From CAG-826 sp964583155 (GTDB lineage: Bacteria; Bacillota_I; Bacilli_A; RFN20; CAG-826): 64,000 nt of DNA. The translations under genes were made by a program, and so were the position numbers. Shown in pieces: positions 1 to 8,281 of the stretch. Location of the stretch: contig CAZOUY010000003.1 of the NCBI GenBank assembly GCA_964583155.1, positions 88,395-152,394 of the forward strand, read 5' to 3'. Each line of letters begins with the position of its first letter. Position 1 is the first letter of the stretch. The notes beneath the pieces were generated by a model. It saw only the letters and a list, made by a program, of their open reading frames with translations. It was not told the origin of the DNA and did not search any database.

Positions 1-2
1 TG

Positions 3-923
3 ATGTATGTCAACTATAACGCTCTTTTTCCATTGCTTTTTCAAACCAATGATGAACGGACCAAAGCCTCATCCTTAAAGCATCTTTTAGAAATCATCGG
101 TGCCGGTATCGTCCTTTTGACCGCTCCTATTTTAAAAGAAAGAATCGGTTATCTAAATACCTGTTTGATTTATGTCCTATTGATGATTTTCTTAATGTCA
201 ATCTCCTTGATGCATATTAATGAACCGGACTCCTTTTCTTCTGAGCCTGTCAAAGAAGAAAAATTCACTTTTAAAAACACCTGGCAGGCTGTTTTTCAAA
301 ACAAAGCCTTTATTTGGTATTTAATATCAACCGCCTCTTTTTTAACGATTCTTGGTACCTTAATCACCATTTTGCCTTTCTTAATTAAATACACAATGAA
401 AATCAGCGGTATACAACAAACCATCATCACAGCCTTGGCCTTTATTGTGGTCGTTTTTTCGTTAAAAGGTTGGACTAAATTGATTAAGAAAAAAGGCCAT
501 CGATATGCATATCAATGGTCTTTCTATCTCCTTCCGTTAGTGATTTTTGTTTTATCATGCTCTTTCAACTTCTGGTCAACACTTATCGCCGTGATCGTTT
601 GCGCTCCCTTTATCGGAGGCCTACTGATCACTCCTGATTTAATGATGGCCGATATTATCGATGAGGATTTCCGAAAACATCACGTGCGGAGAGAGGCTGC
701 GTTAATGTCGATTTCCAGCTTTGTTCGCCGACTGGCTTTAATTGTTGCTGCGGTAATACTGATGCTTGTTTCCTCTTTTGGAGGCTATCAGGATGGCTCT
801 AATCCCGGAGCTAATCCGGAAGTAACCTTTAGAATTATCAGTATGGTTTTCTTACCTTTGGTAGCCCTTATTGGGACGATTGCCGCCAAAATTTATCTCA
901 AACTCAGCGCCGCTCAAAACTAA
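3..923 (+). CDS. GPH/MFS-type sugar:cation symporter, 5'-truncated by window edge
   Basis: This is the C-terminal part (about 306 residues seen) of a multi-pass membrane transporter of the glycoside-pentoside-hexuronide (GPH) branch of the major facilitator superfamily, which imports sugars with Na+ or H+. The segment opens with YNALFPLLFQTNDERTKAS, the usual loop after the early helices of this family, followed by at least seven hydrophobic segments. Family members are about 450 residues, so the true start lies left of the window and position 3 is only the first complete codon. Its 3' end overlaps the convergent DUF1540 gene by 20 bases. The substrate cannot be read from the sequence. The family call is fairly safe; the sugar is unknown. 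Confidence 0.75.
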   Translation: MYVNYNALFPLLFQTNDERTKASSLKHLLEIIGAGIVLLTAPILKERIGYLNTCLIYVLLMIFLMSISLMHINEPDSFSSEPVKEEKFTFKNTWQAVFQNKAFIWYLISTASFLTILGTLITILPFLIKYTMKISGIQQTIITALAFIVVVFSLKGWTKLIKKKGHRYAYQWSFYLLPLVIFVLSCSFNFWSTLIAVIVCAPFIGGLLITPDLMMADIIDEDFRKHHVRREAALMSISSFVRRLALIVAAVILMLVSSFGGYQDGSNPGANPEVTFRIISMVFLPLVALIGTIAAKIYLKLSAAQN

Positions 924-1218
924 CGCAAAGTGGGCCACGGGCCTTACTATCAATGCGAACATGATTATGATGGCAGGTCCCGGTTTCTTGGAATTTACAC
1001 ATGATATTGTCACATTGGATAGGATGTCCATCCATATGTGAGGCTAAATTCATATCCTTGGCAAATTCAAATTCGAATTCCGCAACATTCTTGTTTTCCT
1101 CGGTTCTTTTCCGGTAAGACTCGCAATACGCTTCTAATCCTACTTTAATGGAATCAAGAACACAATGTGTGCAATAATTGGATGCACATTCATTTTCATA
1201 ACACTTTAAATGAGGCAT
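904..1218 (-). CDS. DUF1540 cysteine-rich protein
   Basis: Small 104-residue protein with two cysteine clusters, one at the N-terminus (Cys 6, 11, 16, 19) and one near residues 69-98 (CDNIMCKFQETGTC then GPLC). This paired arrangement is that of DUF1540 proteins, common in Bacillota and of unknown biochemical role, possibly metal binding. The ATG has a good Shine-Dalgarno (AAAGGAGCT on the minus strand). The gene is convergent with the transporter on its left, overlapping it by 20 bases, and divergent from the PAP2 gene. The family is recognised; no function is claimed. Confidence 0.75.
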   Translation of the reverse strand: MPHLKCYENECASNYCTHCVLDSIKVGLEAYCESYRKRTEENKNVAEFEFEFAKDMNLASHMDGHPIQCDNIMCKFQETGTCHHNHVRIDSKARGPLCVSFERR

Positions 1219-1320
1219 TATTCTAGCTCCTTTCTTCTGTCCTTAGTATTTGTCTTCCTAGTTTTTTTATTCGGGTCAATGGTCTATAATAAGTTATAGA
1301 AAAAGGAGGATGATGGCATC

Positions 1321-1926
1321 GTGGCGTGGGAAATAGCCTTTTTAGAATGGATCGACCGTGTTTTTCATTCTTCTGATTTTTGGAATCAAATAATTAAGTA
1401 TTTTTCAATAACAAACGATATCGGTTTACTTTGGATATTTTTCGGAATCGTTTTATTGTGTATCAAAAAATATCGCAAATATGGAATATTTATGCTCGTA
1501 TCACTTCTCATTGGCTTTATAATTAACGATCTCATTTTAAAGAAGGTCATTATGAGACCTCGTCCCTATGAAAAAAGTGAAGCATTGGCAAATTTTGTCA
1601 ATTCTATTTTTACCTATAATGAGAATTGGGGAGCGACGAGTAACAAGCTTTTAGGTGGGGTTTTGCCTAATGGAAGCTCCTTTCCTTCCGGTCATACCTG
1701 CACATCCTTTAATTGCGCATTATTCCTATGTATGACCAAACAAAAGCGTTTATATATTCCCTCCTTAATTATTGCGGTTTTAATGGCATTTAGCCGCCTC
1801 TTTTTATGCGTACATTATCCTAGTGATGTTCTAGCCGGAATGATTTTAGGATCCGGCGTTGGCCTCTTATCTTTCTATATCTTTAAAAAGCCACTTTTAA
1901 CGGAGCGTGAGAATCAATGCGCTTAG
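1321..1926 (+). CDS. PAP2-family membrane phosphatase
   Basis: Integral membrane acid phosphatase of the PAP2 family, likely acting on lipid phosphates such as phosphatidate or undecaprenyl pyrophosphate. All three catalytic motifs are visible: KKVIMRPRPY near residue 78, PSGHT near 121 (the family's motif 2 His), and SRLFLCVHYPSDVL near 158 (nucleophilic His and Asp). Several hydrophobic helices span the 201 residues. The start is a GTG 11 bases after AGGAGG (1304-1309); no in-frame ATG fits. A TATAAT at 1285-1290 is a plausible -10 element. The 3' end overlaps rsuA by 10 bases, so the two are probably co-transcribed. Substrate is inference only. Confidence 0.85.
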   Translation: MAWEIAFLEWIDRVFHSSDFWNQIIKYFSITNDIGLLWIFFGIVLLCIKKYRKYGIFMLVSLLIGFIINDLILKKVIMRPRPYEKSEALANFVNSIFTYNENWGATSNKLLGGVLPNGSSFPSGHTCTSFNCALFLCMTKQKRLYIPSLIIAVLMAFSRLFLCVHYPSDVLAGMILGSGVGLLSFYIFKKPLLTERENQCA

Positions 1927-2615
1927 ATTACTATTTGGCCCACGCAGGTCACGGAACTCGAAAAGAGGTCAAAATCTTGTTGAAAAAGGGACTAATAAAA
2001 GTCAATCAGCAAATCGTATATTCGCCCTCATTTAATATCAACGAAAACACAGATCAGGTTATGGTGAACAATGATCTTGTAACCTATCGCGAGTTTCAAT
2101 ACTTTTTACTTTATAAGCCCTCCGGCTATGTATCCGCTACTACCGATAACAAATATCCGACTGTGCTCGATTTAATTAATGAGCCCTATCGGAATTTAGC
2201 CCCTGTCGGTCGTTTGGATTTAGACACAACAGGATTGCTTTTGATTACCAATAACGGAAAACTGAATCATTTCTTATTGTCTCCGATTTCACATGTGGAT
2301 AAAGAATATGATGTGATAGTCGATAAGCCTCTTTTAGCGGAGCTTATCGAAAGATTCGCTAATGGCGTGATCTTAGAAGATGGCTATCAGTCGCGCCCTG
2401 CGACTTTGAAAATTGTTGATGATTATCACGCTACTATCGTTTTGCACGAGGGGAAATTCCATCAAATCAAAAGAATGTTTGAAGCATATGGCTATCATGT
2501 CGTAGCTTTACATCGCGTGCGGATGGATCAATTAACATTAGGAAATCTTCAAGTAGGTCAATATCGCTCTTTAACCGATTGTGAAATCGATGATTTACTA
2601 AAGCATATGCGCTAG
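1917..2615 (+). CDS. rsuA: 16S rRNA pseudouridine(516) synthase family (RsuA)
   Basis: Cytoplasmic RNA pseudouridine synthase of the RsuA/RluB/E/F family, expected to isomerise a uridine in rRNA. An S4 RNA-binding domain covers about residues 1-50. The catalytic motif GRLDLDTTGLLLITNNG (about residue 99 on) carries the active-site Asp, and EGKFHQIKRMFEAYGYHV near 182 is the RsuA-type C-terminal signature. At 232 residues it matches RsuA length. It starts inside the end of the PAP2 gene, suggesting translational coupling. RsuA is preferred over RluB because of the short C-terminus, but exact site specificity is inference. Confidence 0.85.
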   Translation: MRLDYYLAHAGHGTRKEVKILLKKGLIKVNQQIVYSPSFNINENTDQVMVNNDLVTYREFQYFLLYKPSGYVSATTDNKYPTVLDLINEPYRNLAPVGRLDLDTTGLLLITNNGKLNHFLLSPISHVDKEYDVIVDKPLLAELIERFANGVILEDGYQSRPATLKIVDDYHATIVLHEGKFHQIKRMFEAYGYHVVALHRVRMDQLTLGNLQVGQYRSLTDCEIDDLLKHMR

Positions 2616-2640
2616 ACTTTTTGTTTATGATTTTGTACAT

Positions 2641-2656
2641 TTTACATTTATGTAAA
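2641..2656. promoter_or_regulatory. AT-rich palindrome upstream of tetR promoter
   Basis: TTTACAT-TT-ATGTAAA is a perfect inverted repeat lying between the end of rsuA and the -35 box of the tetR promoter. It could be a second operator or part of a weak rsuA terminator; there is no U-tract directly behind it. Function is not established. Confidence 0.3.
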
Positions 2657-2674
2657 AATTTGTTTCTTTTTCTC

Positions 2675-2703
2675 TTGACTTAGAATTATCACCGTTTTAT
2701 GAT
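2675..2703 (+). promoter_or_regulatory. Sigma-A promoter of tetR-ABC exporter operon
   Basis: TTGACT (2675-2680), a 17-base spacer and TATGAT (2698-2703) form a near-consensus housekeeping promoter. Transcription would begin near 2710, inside the palindrome that follows directly. Confidence 0.8.
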
Positions 2704-2729
2704 ATTCATTGACTACAAAGTCAATGAAT
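2704..2729. promoter_or_regulatory. Probable TetR operator
   Basis: A perfect inverted repeat with 11-base arms (ATTCATTGACT / AGTCAATGAAT) and a 4-base spacer directly abuts the -10 box and covers the expected transcription start. Its placement fits autorepression by the adjacent TetR protein. It also covers the first in-frame ATG of that gene (2728), which argues that translation starts further downstream. Confidence 0.75.
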
Positions 2730-2742
2730 GAAAGATGGTGAT

Positions 2743-3354
2743 ATGATGGCACGTAGCGCAGAGCATTATCAAGAATTAAAGGATAATCGCCGACAAGACA
2801 TATTAAAGGCGGCTCTTCCTCTTTTTGCTATTCAAGGATATGATTCCGTCAGCATCGATGACATTGTAAAGGCATGCGGATGCTCTCATGGTCTTTTTTA
2901 TCATTACTTTTCTTCCAAAAACGATCTTTTTAAGGCGATGATGGAAGAATCGAAAACGGCCAGTAAAAGATGCTATCCCCGCGAATGGTTAAATGATCAA
3001 AGACCGGTGGAGGGTTTACATCATTTTGTCGATCAAATCATCAATCTCTTATTGCATGATGAAGAAAATTGCTATTATATGTATTTTTACTTAACGATGC
3101 ATTTTCAAAGAACTCTTCCCAAAACGCAAAAAAAGGGTGAGAAGAAGCATTTTCCTCATATGCTGGAGGATATGATTATCAAAGGCCAAAATGAGAACAC
3201 TTTTTTAGAGGGTGATCCCTTTGAAATGACTCGCCTTTTTATTGCCACCTTACGAGGACTATTCTATGAGCGACTCCAAGTGGGAATTAAAAAATTTCAT
3301 TGTCCTCATAAAAAATTAATATTACGAATTTTAATTAAAGAAGAATATGTATAG
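2743..3354 (+). CDS. TetR-family repressor of adjacent ABC exporter
   Basis: DNA-binding regulator of about 203 residues. The N-terminal TetR helix-turn-helix is clear: ILKAALPLFAIQGYDSVSID, then a helix ending in CGCSHGLFYHYFSSKNDLF. The C-terminal half is the variable ligand-binding and dimerisation part. The ATG at 2743 (or 2746) is chosen because the earlier in-frame ATG at 2728 lies inside the operator, only about 18 bases from the predicted transcription start, and has no ribosome site; GGTGAT precedes 2743. It is the first gene of an operon with two ABC exporter subunits, so it most likely controls drug or peptide export. The ligand is unknown. Confidence 0.85.
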   Translation: MMARSAEHYQELKDNRRQDILKAALPLFAIQGYDSVSIDDIVKACGCSHGLFYHYFSSKNDLFKAMMEESKTASKRCYPREWLNDQRPVEGLHHFVDQIINLLLHDEENCYYMYFYLTMHFQRTLPKTQKKGEKKHFPHMLEDMIIKGQNENTFLEGDPFEMTRLFIATLRGLFYERLQVGIKKFHCPHKKLILRILIKEEYV

Positions 3355-3371
3355 AACTAGAGGTGAAGATT

Positions 3372-5165
3372 ATGTGGAAAAAAATTAAATTAATCTTAAA
3401 AAGTGTCCGGGAATATAAAGTCCCCACCTTATTGACACCATTATTTATGATTGGCGAAGCTGGCATGGAATGTTCGCTTCCTTTTGTTATGTCAATGTTT
3501 GTGGACCAAATTGAGGATGTCGGTAGTGGCCTAGTCCCCTTTAGCAGTCTTTGGGTTTATATCATATCCCTAATTGGAATGGCTACCCTATCGTTGGTTT
3601 TCGGCATTTTAGGAGGTCGTTTCGGGGCTATCGCCTCAACCGGTTTAGCCAAAAATCTGCGCAGTGATTTGCACAAGAAATTACAATCCTTCTCTTTTGA
3701 GAATATTGATAAGTTCTCACCATCATCACTTGTGACCATTATGACCACTGACGTGACCAATACCCAGCAAGCCTTCCAAATGTGTATTCGGATTGTTATC
3801 AGGGCTCCTTTAATGCTAATTTTCTCTATTCTTATGGCGTTTATTAGCGGCGGAAAAATGGCATGGATTTTTATTTGTATCATTCCGATTATTGGCCTTG
3901 GACTCTTCCTCTTGATTCGTTTAGCCATGCCGATTTTCAAAAGAGTGTTCAAACGCTATGATGATTTAAATCAATCTATTCAAGAAAATATCTCGGGAAT
4001 CCGGGTCGTAAAATCCTATGTTCGTGAGGATTTTGAGCAAGAAAAATTCAACGCGGCGAGCGATAGCTTAACTAAAGAATTTGTTAAGGCTGAAAAGATT
4101 TTGGCTTATACTAACCCGATCATGAATTTTGCTATTCATCTTTCAAATGTTCTAGTATGTTATTTTGGTTCAATCTTGATCTTCAAAACCGCCAAAACGG
4201 AAATGGTAGACGGAAAACTAAAAATCATATGGGGTGAATTATCGATCGGTCAGCTTTCCTCTTTATTGACCTATGGTGTGCAAATTTTGATGGCTTTGAT
4301 GATGATTGCCACCATCATTGTTATGCTATCGATGTCTATTGAATGTGTTAATCGTATCGCTTCGGTTTTAGAGGAAGAACCAACCATCGTCAATCCTGAG
4401 AATCCTTTATATGAATTGGATGATGGCTCTATCATCTTCAAAAACGTTCAATTCAAATATAAAGCCTCCGCAGAAAAAAATACCTTAGAGAACTTAAATC
4501 TAAATATTCAAAGTGGACAATTTATCGGTATTATTGGATCAACCGGCTCCGGTAAAACTTCATTGGTGAACTTAATATCACGTCTTTATGATATTTCCGA
4601 TGGAGAATTGATCGTGGGCGGTCATTCGGTAAAAGAATATGATTTAGAGGCTCTTCGTAATAACGTAGCGGTGGTTTTACAAAAGAATGTTCTATTCTCC
4701 GGAACCATCGAAGAAAATTTGCGTTGGGGTGATTTAAACGCTACTCACGAAGAAATCGTTAAAGCCGCCCAAATCGCTCAAGCCGATGAATTCATCAGTT
4801 CCTTCCCCAATGGTTATCAGACCTACATTGAGCAAGGTGGCACCAACGTATCAGGTGGTCAAAAACAACGGCTTTGCATTGCTAGAGCAATTTTAAAGAA
4901 ACCGAAGATTTTGATTCTCGATGACTCCACCTCTGCGGTCGATACCAAAACCGATAAGCTAATCCGTATCGCTTTGAAAAATCAAATTCCCGATACCACG
5001 AAAATTGTGATCGCGCAACGGATTTCATCAATTGAAGATGCCGATCAAATCATCGTTTTGGATAATGGTCACATCGATCAAATCGGAACGCATGAAGAGT
5101 TATTGGCGTCCAATGCTATTTATCAAGAAATATATTACACACAAAATCGGAAAGGAGGAGAATAA
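3372..5165 (+). CDS. Heterodimeric ABC exporter subunit A (degenerate NBD)
   Basis: Six-helix exporter half-transporter (about 597 residues): transmembrane domain to about residue 325, then an ATPase domain with Walker A GSTGSGKTS, signature VSGGQKQ and Walker B ILILDDSTSAVD. The residue after the Walker B Asp is Asp rather than the catalytic Glu, and the H-loop reads VIAQRISSI with Gln in place of His. Both mark the non-catalytic half of a heterodimeric exporter (TM287/288, LmrCD, BmrCD type). The start is the ATG at 3372 behind AGAGGTGA; the GTG at 3363 is inside that ribosome site. It partners with the next gene, two bases away. Substrate unknown, probably amphipathic drugs or peptides. 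Confidence 0.9.
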   Translation: MWKKIKLILKSVREYKVPTLLTPLFMIGEAGMECSLPFVMSMFVDQIEDVGSGLVPFSSLWVYIISLIGMATLSLVFGILGGRFGAIASTGLAKNLRSDLHKKLQSFSFENIDKFSPSSLVTIMTTDVTNTQQAFQMCIRIVIRAPLMLIFSILMAFISGGKMAWIFICIIPIIGLGLFLLIRLAMPIFKRVFKRYDDLNQSIQENISGIRVVKSYVREDFEQEKFNAASDSLTKEFVKAEKILAYTNPIMNFAIHLSNVLVCYFGSILIFKTAKTEMVDGKLKIIWGELSIGQLSSLLTYGVQILMALMMIATIIVMLSMSIECVNRIASVLEEEPTIVNPENPLYELDDGSIIFKNVQFKYKASAEKNTLENLNLNIQSGQFIGIIGSTGSGKTSLVNLISRLYDISDGELIVGGHSVKEYDLEALRNNVAVVLQKNVLFSGTIEENLRWGDLNATHEEIVKAAQIAQADEFISSFPNGYQTYIEQGGTNVSGGQKQRLCIARAILKKPKILILDDSTSAVDTKTDKLIRIALKNQIPDTTKIVIAQRISSIEDADQIIVLDNGHIDQIGTHEELLASNAIYQEIYYTQNRKGGE

Positions 5166-5167
5166 TT

Positions 5168-7087
5168 ATGGCACGTATGCAAAATCCGAAATCAGCCGGG
5201 AAAGGTAAAGCCAAAAAAGGAACCTTTCCACGTTTAATTAAGCTATTATTTAAAGAATACAAATGGCAAATGATTTTGACCTTCTTTTGCTTGGCTTTAG
5301 CCGCTGTTGGTAATTTCACTTCTTCTATTTTCGTCAAAAATATTACCGATACCTTGGAGCACCTGATCAAACAAGATGCCGGATACGAATGGAAAAATCT
5401 CATCAACATTATCATTGTAATGGGCGTCTTTTATCTCATCGGCCTGGTGGCCTCCTTTACGTGGAATTATACGATGGCTATCACAACGCAAAAATTCTTA
5501 AATTATCTTCGTAAAGAAATGTTTGATCATATGGAAACTCTCCCGATTAAATATTTTGACACTAACGCGCATGGTGACATAATGTCCATTTACACAAATG
5601 ACACCGATACTATTCGCCAATTAGTCAGTCAATCCATCCCGATGATTTTCCAAACAACCTTCACGGTAATCGCTTTATTGATCATCATGCTGAGCTATAG
5701 CGTGTGGTTAACGCTCATCGTTTTAGTAGGAGCCTCTTTAATGTTTTTAAACGCCAAGGTCACTGGTGGCAAATCCGCGAAATACTTCGTGAAGCAACAA
5801 AGCGCCCTTGGTAAGGTAGAGGGTTATATTGAAGAATCGATCAATGGCTTAAAGGTCATCAAAGTATTCTGCCATGAAGAAAAATCAATCGAGGATTTCG
5901 ACAAATTGAATGAGGAATTATGTCATGTGGCTACCGAAGGTAATATCAACGGTAATATCTTAGGACCAATTACCGGAAATATCGGAAATCTACTTTATGT
6001 TGTACTCGCTGTTGTCGGTAGCTTATTATTGATCAATAACGCGACCAATCTGACTTTAACCGGTATTCAACCTATTTCTTATGGTGTTATTATTTCCTTC
6101 TTAATGATGTCACGGATGTTCGCTAACAACATAAACAATTTAGCTCAACAATTAACCTTCATCGTTATGGGTCTTGCCGGGGCATCAAGAGTGTTCGATC
6201 TCATGGATGAGCCAAGCGAAACCGATGAAGGATACGTCACTTTAGTGAATATCAAATATAATGAAGATGGTTCCTTTGTGGAAACCTCAGAGCGAACTCG
6301 ATATTATGCGTGGAAGCATCCTCATAGCGACGGAACCATAACATATACCGAATTAAAGGGCGATATCGTCTTAACGGAGGTCGATTTTGGCTATGTTCCC
6401 GATAAAATCGTGCTCCACGATGTGTCCATCTACGCTCATCCCGGTCAACAAATAGCCTTCGTCGGTGCTACCGGGGCGGGAAAAACCACCATCACCAATT
6501 TAATTAATCGTTTTTATGATATTGCCGATGGAAAAATCCGTTATGACGGAATCAATATTAACAAAATTAAAAAAGCCGATTTGCGTCGATCATTAGGAAT
6601 CGTGCTACAGGATACCAATTTGTTTACAGGCACGGTCATGGAAAATATCCGCTATGGTCGTTTGGATGCCACCGATGAAGAAGTCTATGAGGCCGCTCAT
6701 ATTGCGAATGCCTATGATTTTATCACTCGTTTACCCGAGGGCTTCAATACGATGCTAAATGGTGATGGCGCCAATCTATCCCAAGGTCAACGTCAGCTTT
6801 TATCCATTGCACGGGCCGCCATCGCTGATGCCCCGGTAATGATTTTAGATGAGGCAACCTCCTCAATCGACACTCGTACCGAACGCTTGGTGCAAAAGGG
6901 TACTGACCAACTCATGGAAGGTCGAACCGTGTTCGTTATCGCTCATCGCTTATCGACTATTCAAAATAGTGACGCTATTATGGTTCTCGATCATGGCCGC
7001 ATCATCGAACGTGGTTCTCATGATGAATTGATAGCCCAAAAAGGCACTTATTATCAATTGTATACTGGTGCGTTCGAATTAGAATAG
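5168..7087 (+). CDS. Heterodimeric ABC exporter subunit B (catalytic NBD)
   Basis: Second half-transporter (639 residues) of the exporter. It has six membrane helices, then an ATPase domain with Walker A GATGAGKTT, signature LSQGQRQ, Walker B VMILDEATSSID with the catalytic Glu, and the H-loop VIAHRLSTI. Compared with subunit A it carries an extra segment of about 50 residues between the membrane domain and the ATPase core (about residues 350-400), as seen in many LmrD/YfiC-like proteins. Its ribosome site GGAGGAG lies within the last codons of subunit A, so the two are translationally coupled. Regulated by the upstream TetR. A drug-export role is inferred from family and regulator. Confidence 0.9.
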   Translation: MARMQNPKSAGKGKAKKGTFPRLIKLLFKEYKWQMILTFFCLALAAVGNFTSSIFVKNITDTLEHLIKQDAGYEWKNLINIIIVMGVFYLIGLVASFTWNYTMAITTQKFLNYLRKEMFDHMETLPIKYFDTNAHGDIMSIYTNDTDTIRQLVSQSIPMIFQTTFTVIALLIIMLSYSVWLTLIVLVGASLMFLNAKVTGGKSAKYFVKQQSALGKVEGYIEESINGLKVIKVFCHEEKSIEDFDKLNEELCHVATEGNINGNILGPITGNIGNLLYVVLAVVGSLLLINNATNLTLTGIQPISYGVIISFLMMSRMFANNINNLAQQLTFIVMGLAGASRVFDLMDEPSETDEGYVTLVNIKYNEDGSFVETSERTRYYAWKHPHSDGTITYTELKGDIVLTEVDFGYVPDKIVLHDVSIYAHPGQQIAFVGATGAGKTTITNLINRFYDIADGKIRYDGININKIKKADLRRSLGIVLQDTNLFTGTVMENIRYGRLDATDEEVYEAAHIANAYDFITRLPEGFNTMLNGDGANLSQGQRQLLSIARAAIADAPVMILDEATSSIDTRTERLVQKGTDQLMEGRTVFVIAHRLSTIQNSDAIMVLDHGRIIERGSHDELIAQKGTYYQLYTGAFELE

Positions 7088-7110
7088 CTATAAAATTTCA
7101 AGTGTTTAAA

Positions 7111-7158
7111 TAAAAAAACAAGCCTTAATGCTTTAATAGGGCTTGTTTTCTTTTTTTA
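7111..7158. terminator. Bidirectional terminator
   Basis: Inverted repeat AAAACAAGCC (7115-7124) and GGCTTGTTTT (7140-7149) flanked by A and T runs. It lies between the convergent ABC exporter operon and the phosphodiesterase gene and can serve both. Confidence 0.75.
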
Positions 7159-7165
7159 TAGCCTT

Positions 7166-8281
7166 CTAGATAATCATAAGACTGATTTTTGTTTCTTCCT
7201 TCATGCCACCTGCATGAGCGCCTATCATTTTAGTTCCACCCTGATCGACCGTAGGATCACAATAATCAAAGCAATATTTATCGATAGCCACCGCCAAATA
7301 ATCACCGATAAAATTGGAGAACTCCGCATTAGATGATCCTTCGCCGAATAATTTCCGTGCAATGACCTCTTGATGCGTAAAAAGATCGAAATAGCTTCCA
7401 TAATATTTGGCGAATAACCGCTCAAATAATTCCTTTTGATCCGGTTTAACAAAAAAAGTCGCCGTGCGTGGCTCGATCGCAAATGGCCTAATCAAAATAT
7501 CAAAAAAATCTTGATGCTCATCGATATTCAAAAATTCAACATCAACCAAGCTATGATCCGCAAAAATCAAAAAAAGAGTGTCAGGATGAGCGAGGCAAAA
7601 TGATTCCAAAATGCTATTTAATTCCTGGATATAGGATTTGACTTGAATCGAGTTCACTCCAAAATCGTGAGCAAGATGATCCGGATTATCCCAATATCCG
7701 TAAATTAACGCCTCATTATTGTTTATAAGATGATCATTAATCATCGTTAACCATTCCTCAAGGTTTCGGGCGCCATCAGGACGAAAAGCCGGAAAAACAA
7801 TTTTCACCTTCGTAGAAGGGATACTTTCTGAGACTTGATCAAAAACCGATTTATATTTACCGATGGTCAACATAGGATCAGGAAGCGGGGATGGTTTTTG
7901 TAAATAAGTTTCAAAATTAGAAAATACATTTAAAAATTTATCGATTGCGGGAAAATATTGAAACCAGCCTAACCATCCATTTTCCTTTGGATAAAGTCCA
8001 GATAAAAATGCATTGGTGGCCGCGACGGTTGTCGGAGGAAAAACCGAATCTATTTCCATATAAACATGTTTTCTTAAAAATGAATCCGATGGTAAATGCT
8101 TTTGAAGCAAGCTTGTTCCTAAACCATCAAAAAGTAAAAACGCTATTTTTTTATAAGGCTCCATTTTCTTTACAATAGCGGGAATTCCTGCATGAGTATG
8201 AGGAAGATGATAATGCTCTAAAATACAATTAGATAAATTCACCAAGGAATTTTGGCGATTAAAATGATACATCCTATTCAT
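7166..8281 (-). CDS. Alkaline-phosphatase-superfamily phosphodiesterase/phosphatase
   Basis: Predicted metal-dependent hydrolase of the type I phosphodiesterase/nucleotide pyrophosphatase family, 371 residues, without a signal peptide and therefore probably cytoplasmic. Visible active-site elements are FLLFDGLG (metal Asp), PPTTVAATNAFLSGLYP (Thr nucleophile), DNPDHLAHDFG (Asp and His), ADHS, and HAGG near the C-terminus. Its start overlaps the end of the FGGY kinase gene by 8 bases, so the two form one transcription unit and may act in one pathway, with the kinase making a phosphorylated polyol or sugar. The actual substrate cannot be told; nucleotide, glycerophosphodiester or sugar phosphate are all possible. 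Confidence 0.8.
   Translation of the reverse strand: MNRMYHFNRQNSLVNLSNCILEHYHLPHTHAGIPAIVKKMEPYKKIAFLLFDGLGTSLLQKHLPSDSFLRKHVYMEIDSVFPPTTVAATNAFLSGLYPKENGWLGWFQYFPAIDKFLNVFSNFETYLQKPSPLPDPMLTIGKYKSVFDQVSESIPSTKVKIVFPAFRPDGARNLEEWLTMINDHLINNNEALIYGYWDNPDHLAHDFGVNSIQVKSYIQELNSILESFCLAHPDTLFLIFADHSLVDVEFLNIDEHQDFFDILIRPFAIEPRTATFFVKPDQKELFERLFAKYYGSYFDLFTHQEVIARKLFGEGSSNAEFSNFIGDYLAVAIDKYCFDYCDPTVDQGGTKMIGAHAGGMKEETKISLMII

Noticed and set aside
1310..1336. Short frame ATG ATG GCA TCG ... TAG overlapping the PAP2 start, a possible leader peptide
   Set aside because: The AGGAGG lies directly against its first ATG, too close for normal initiation, while spacing fits the GTG at 1321. Eight codons with no repeats or codon bias are likely chance.
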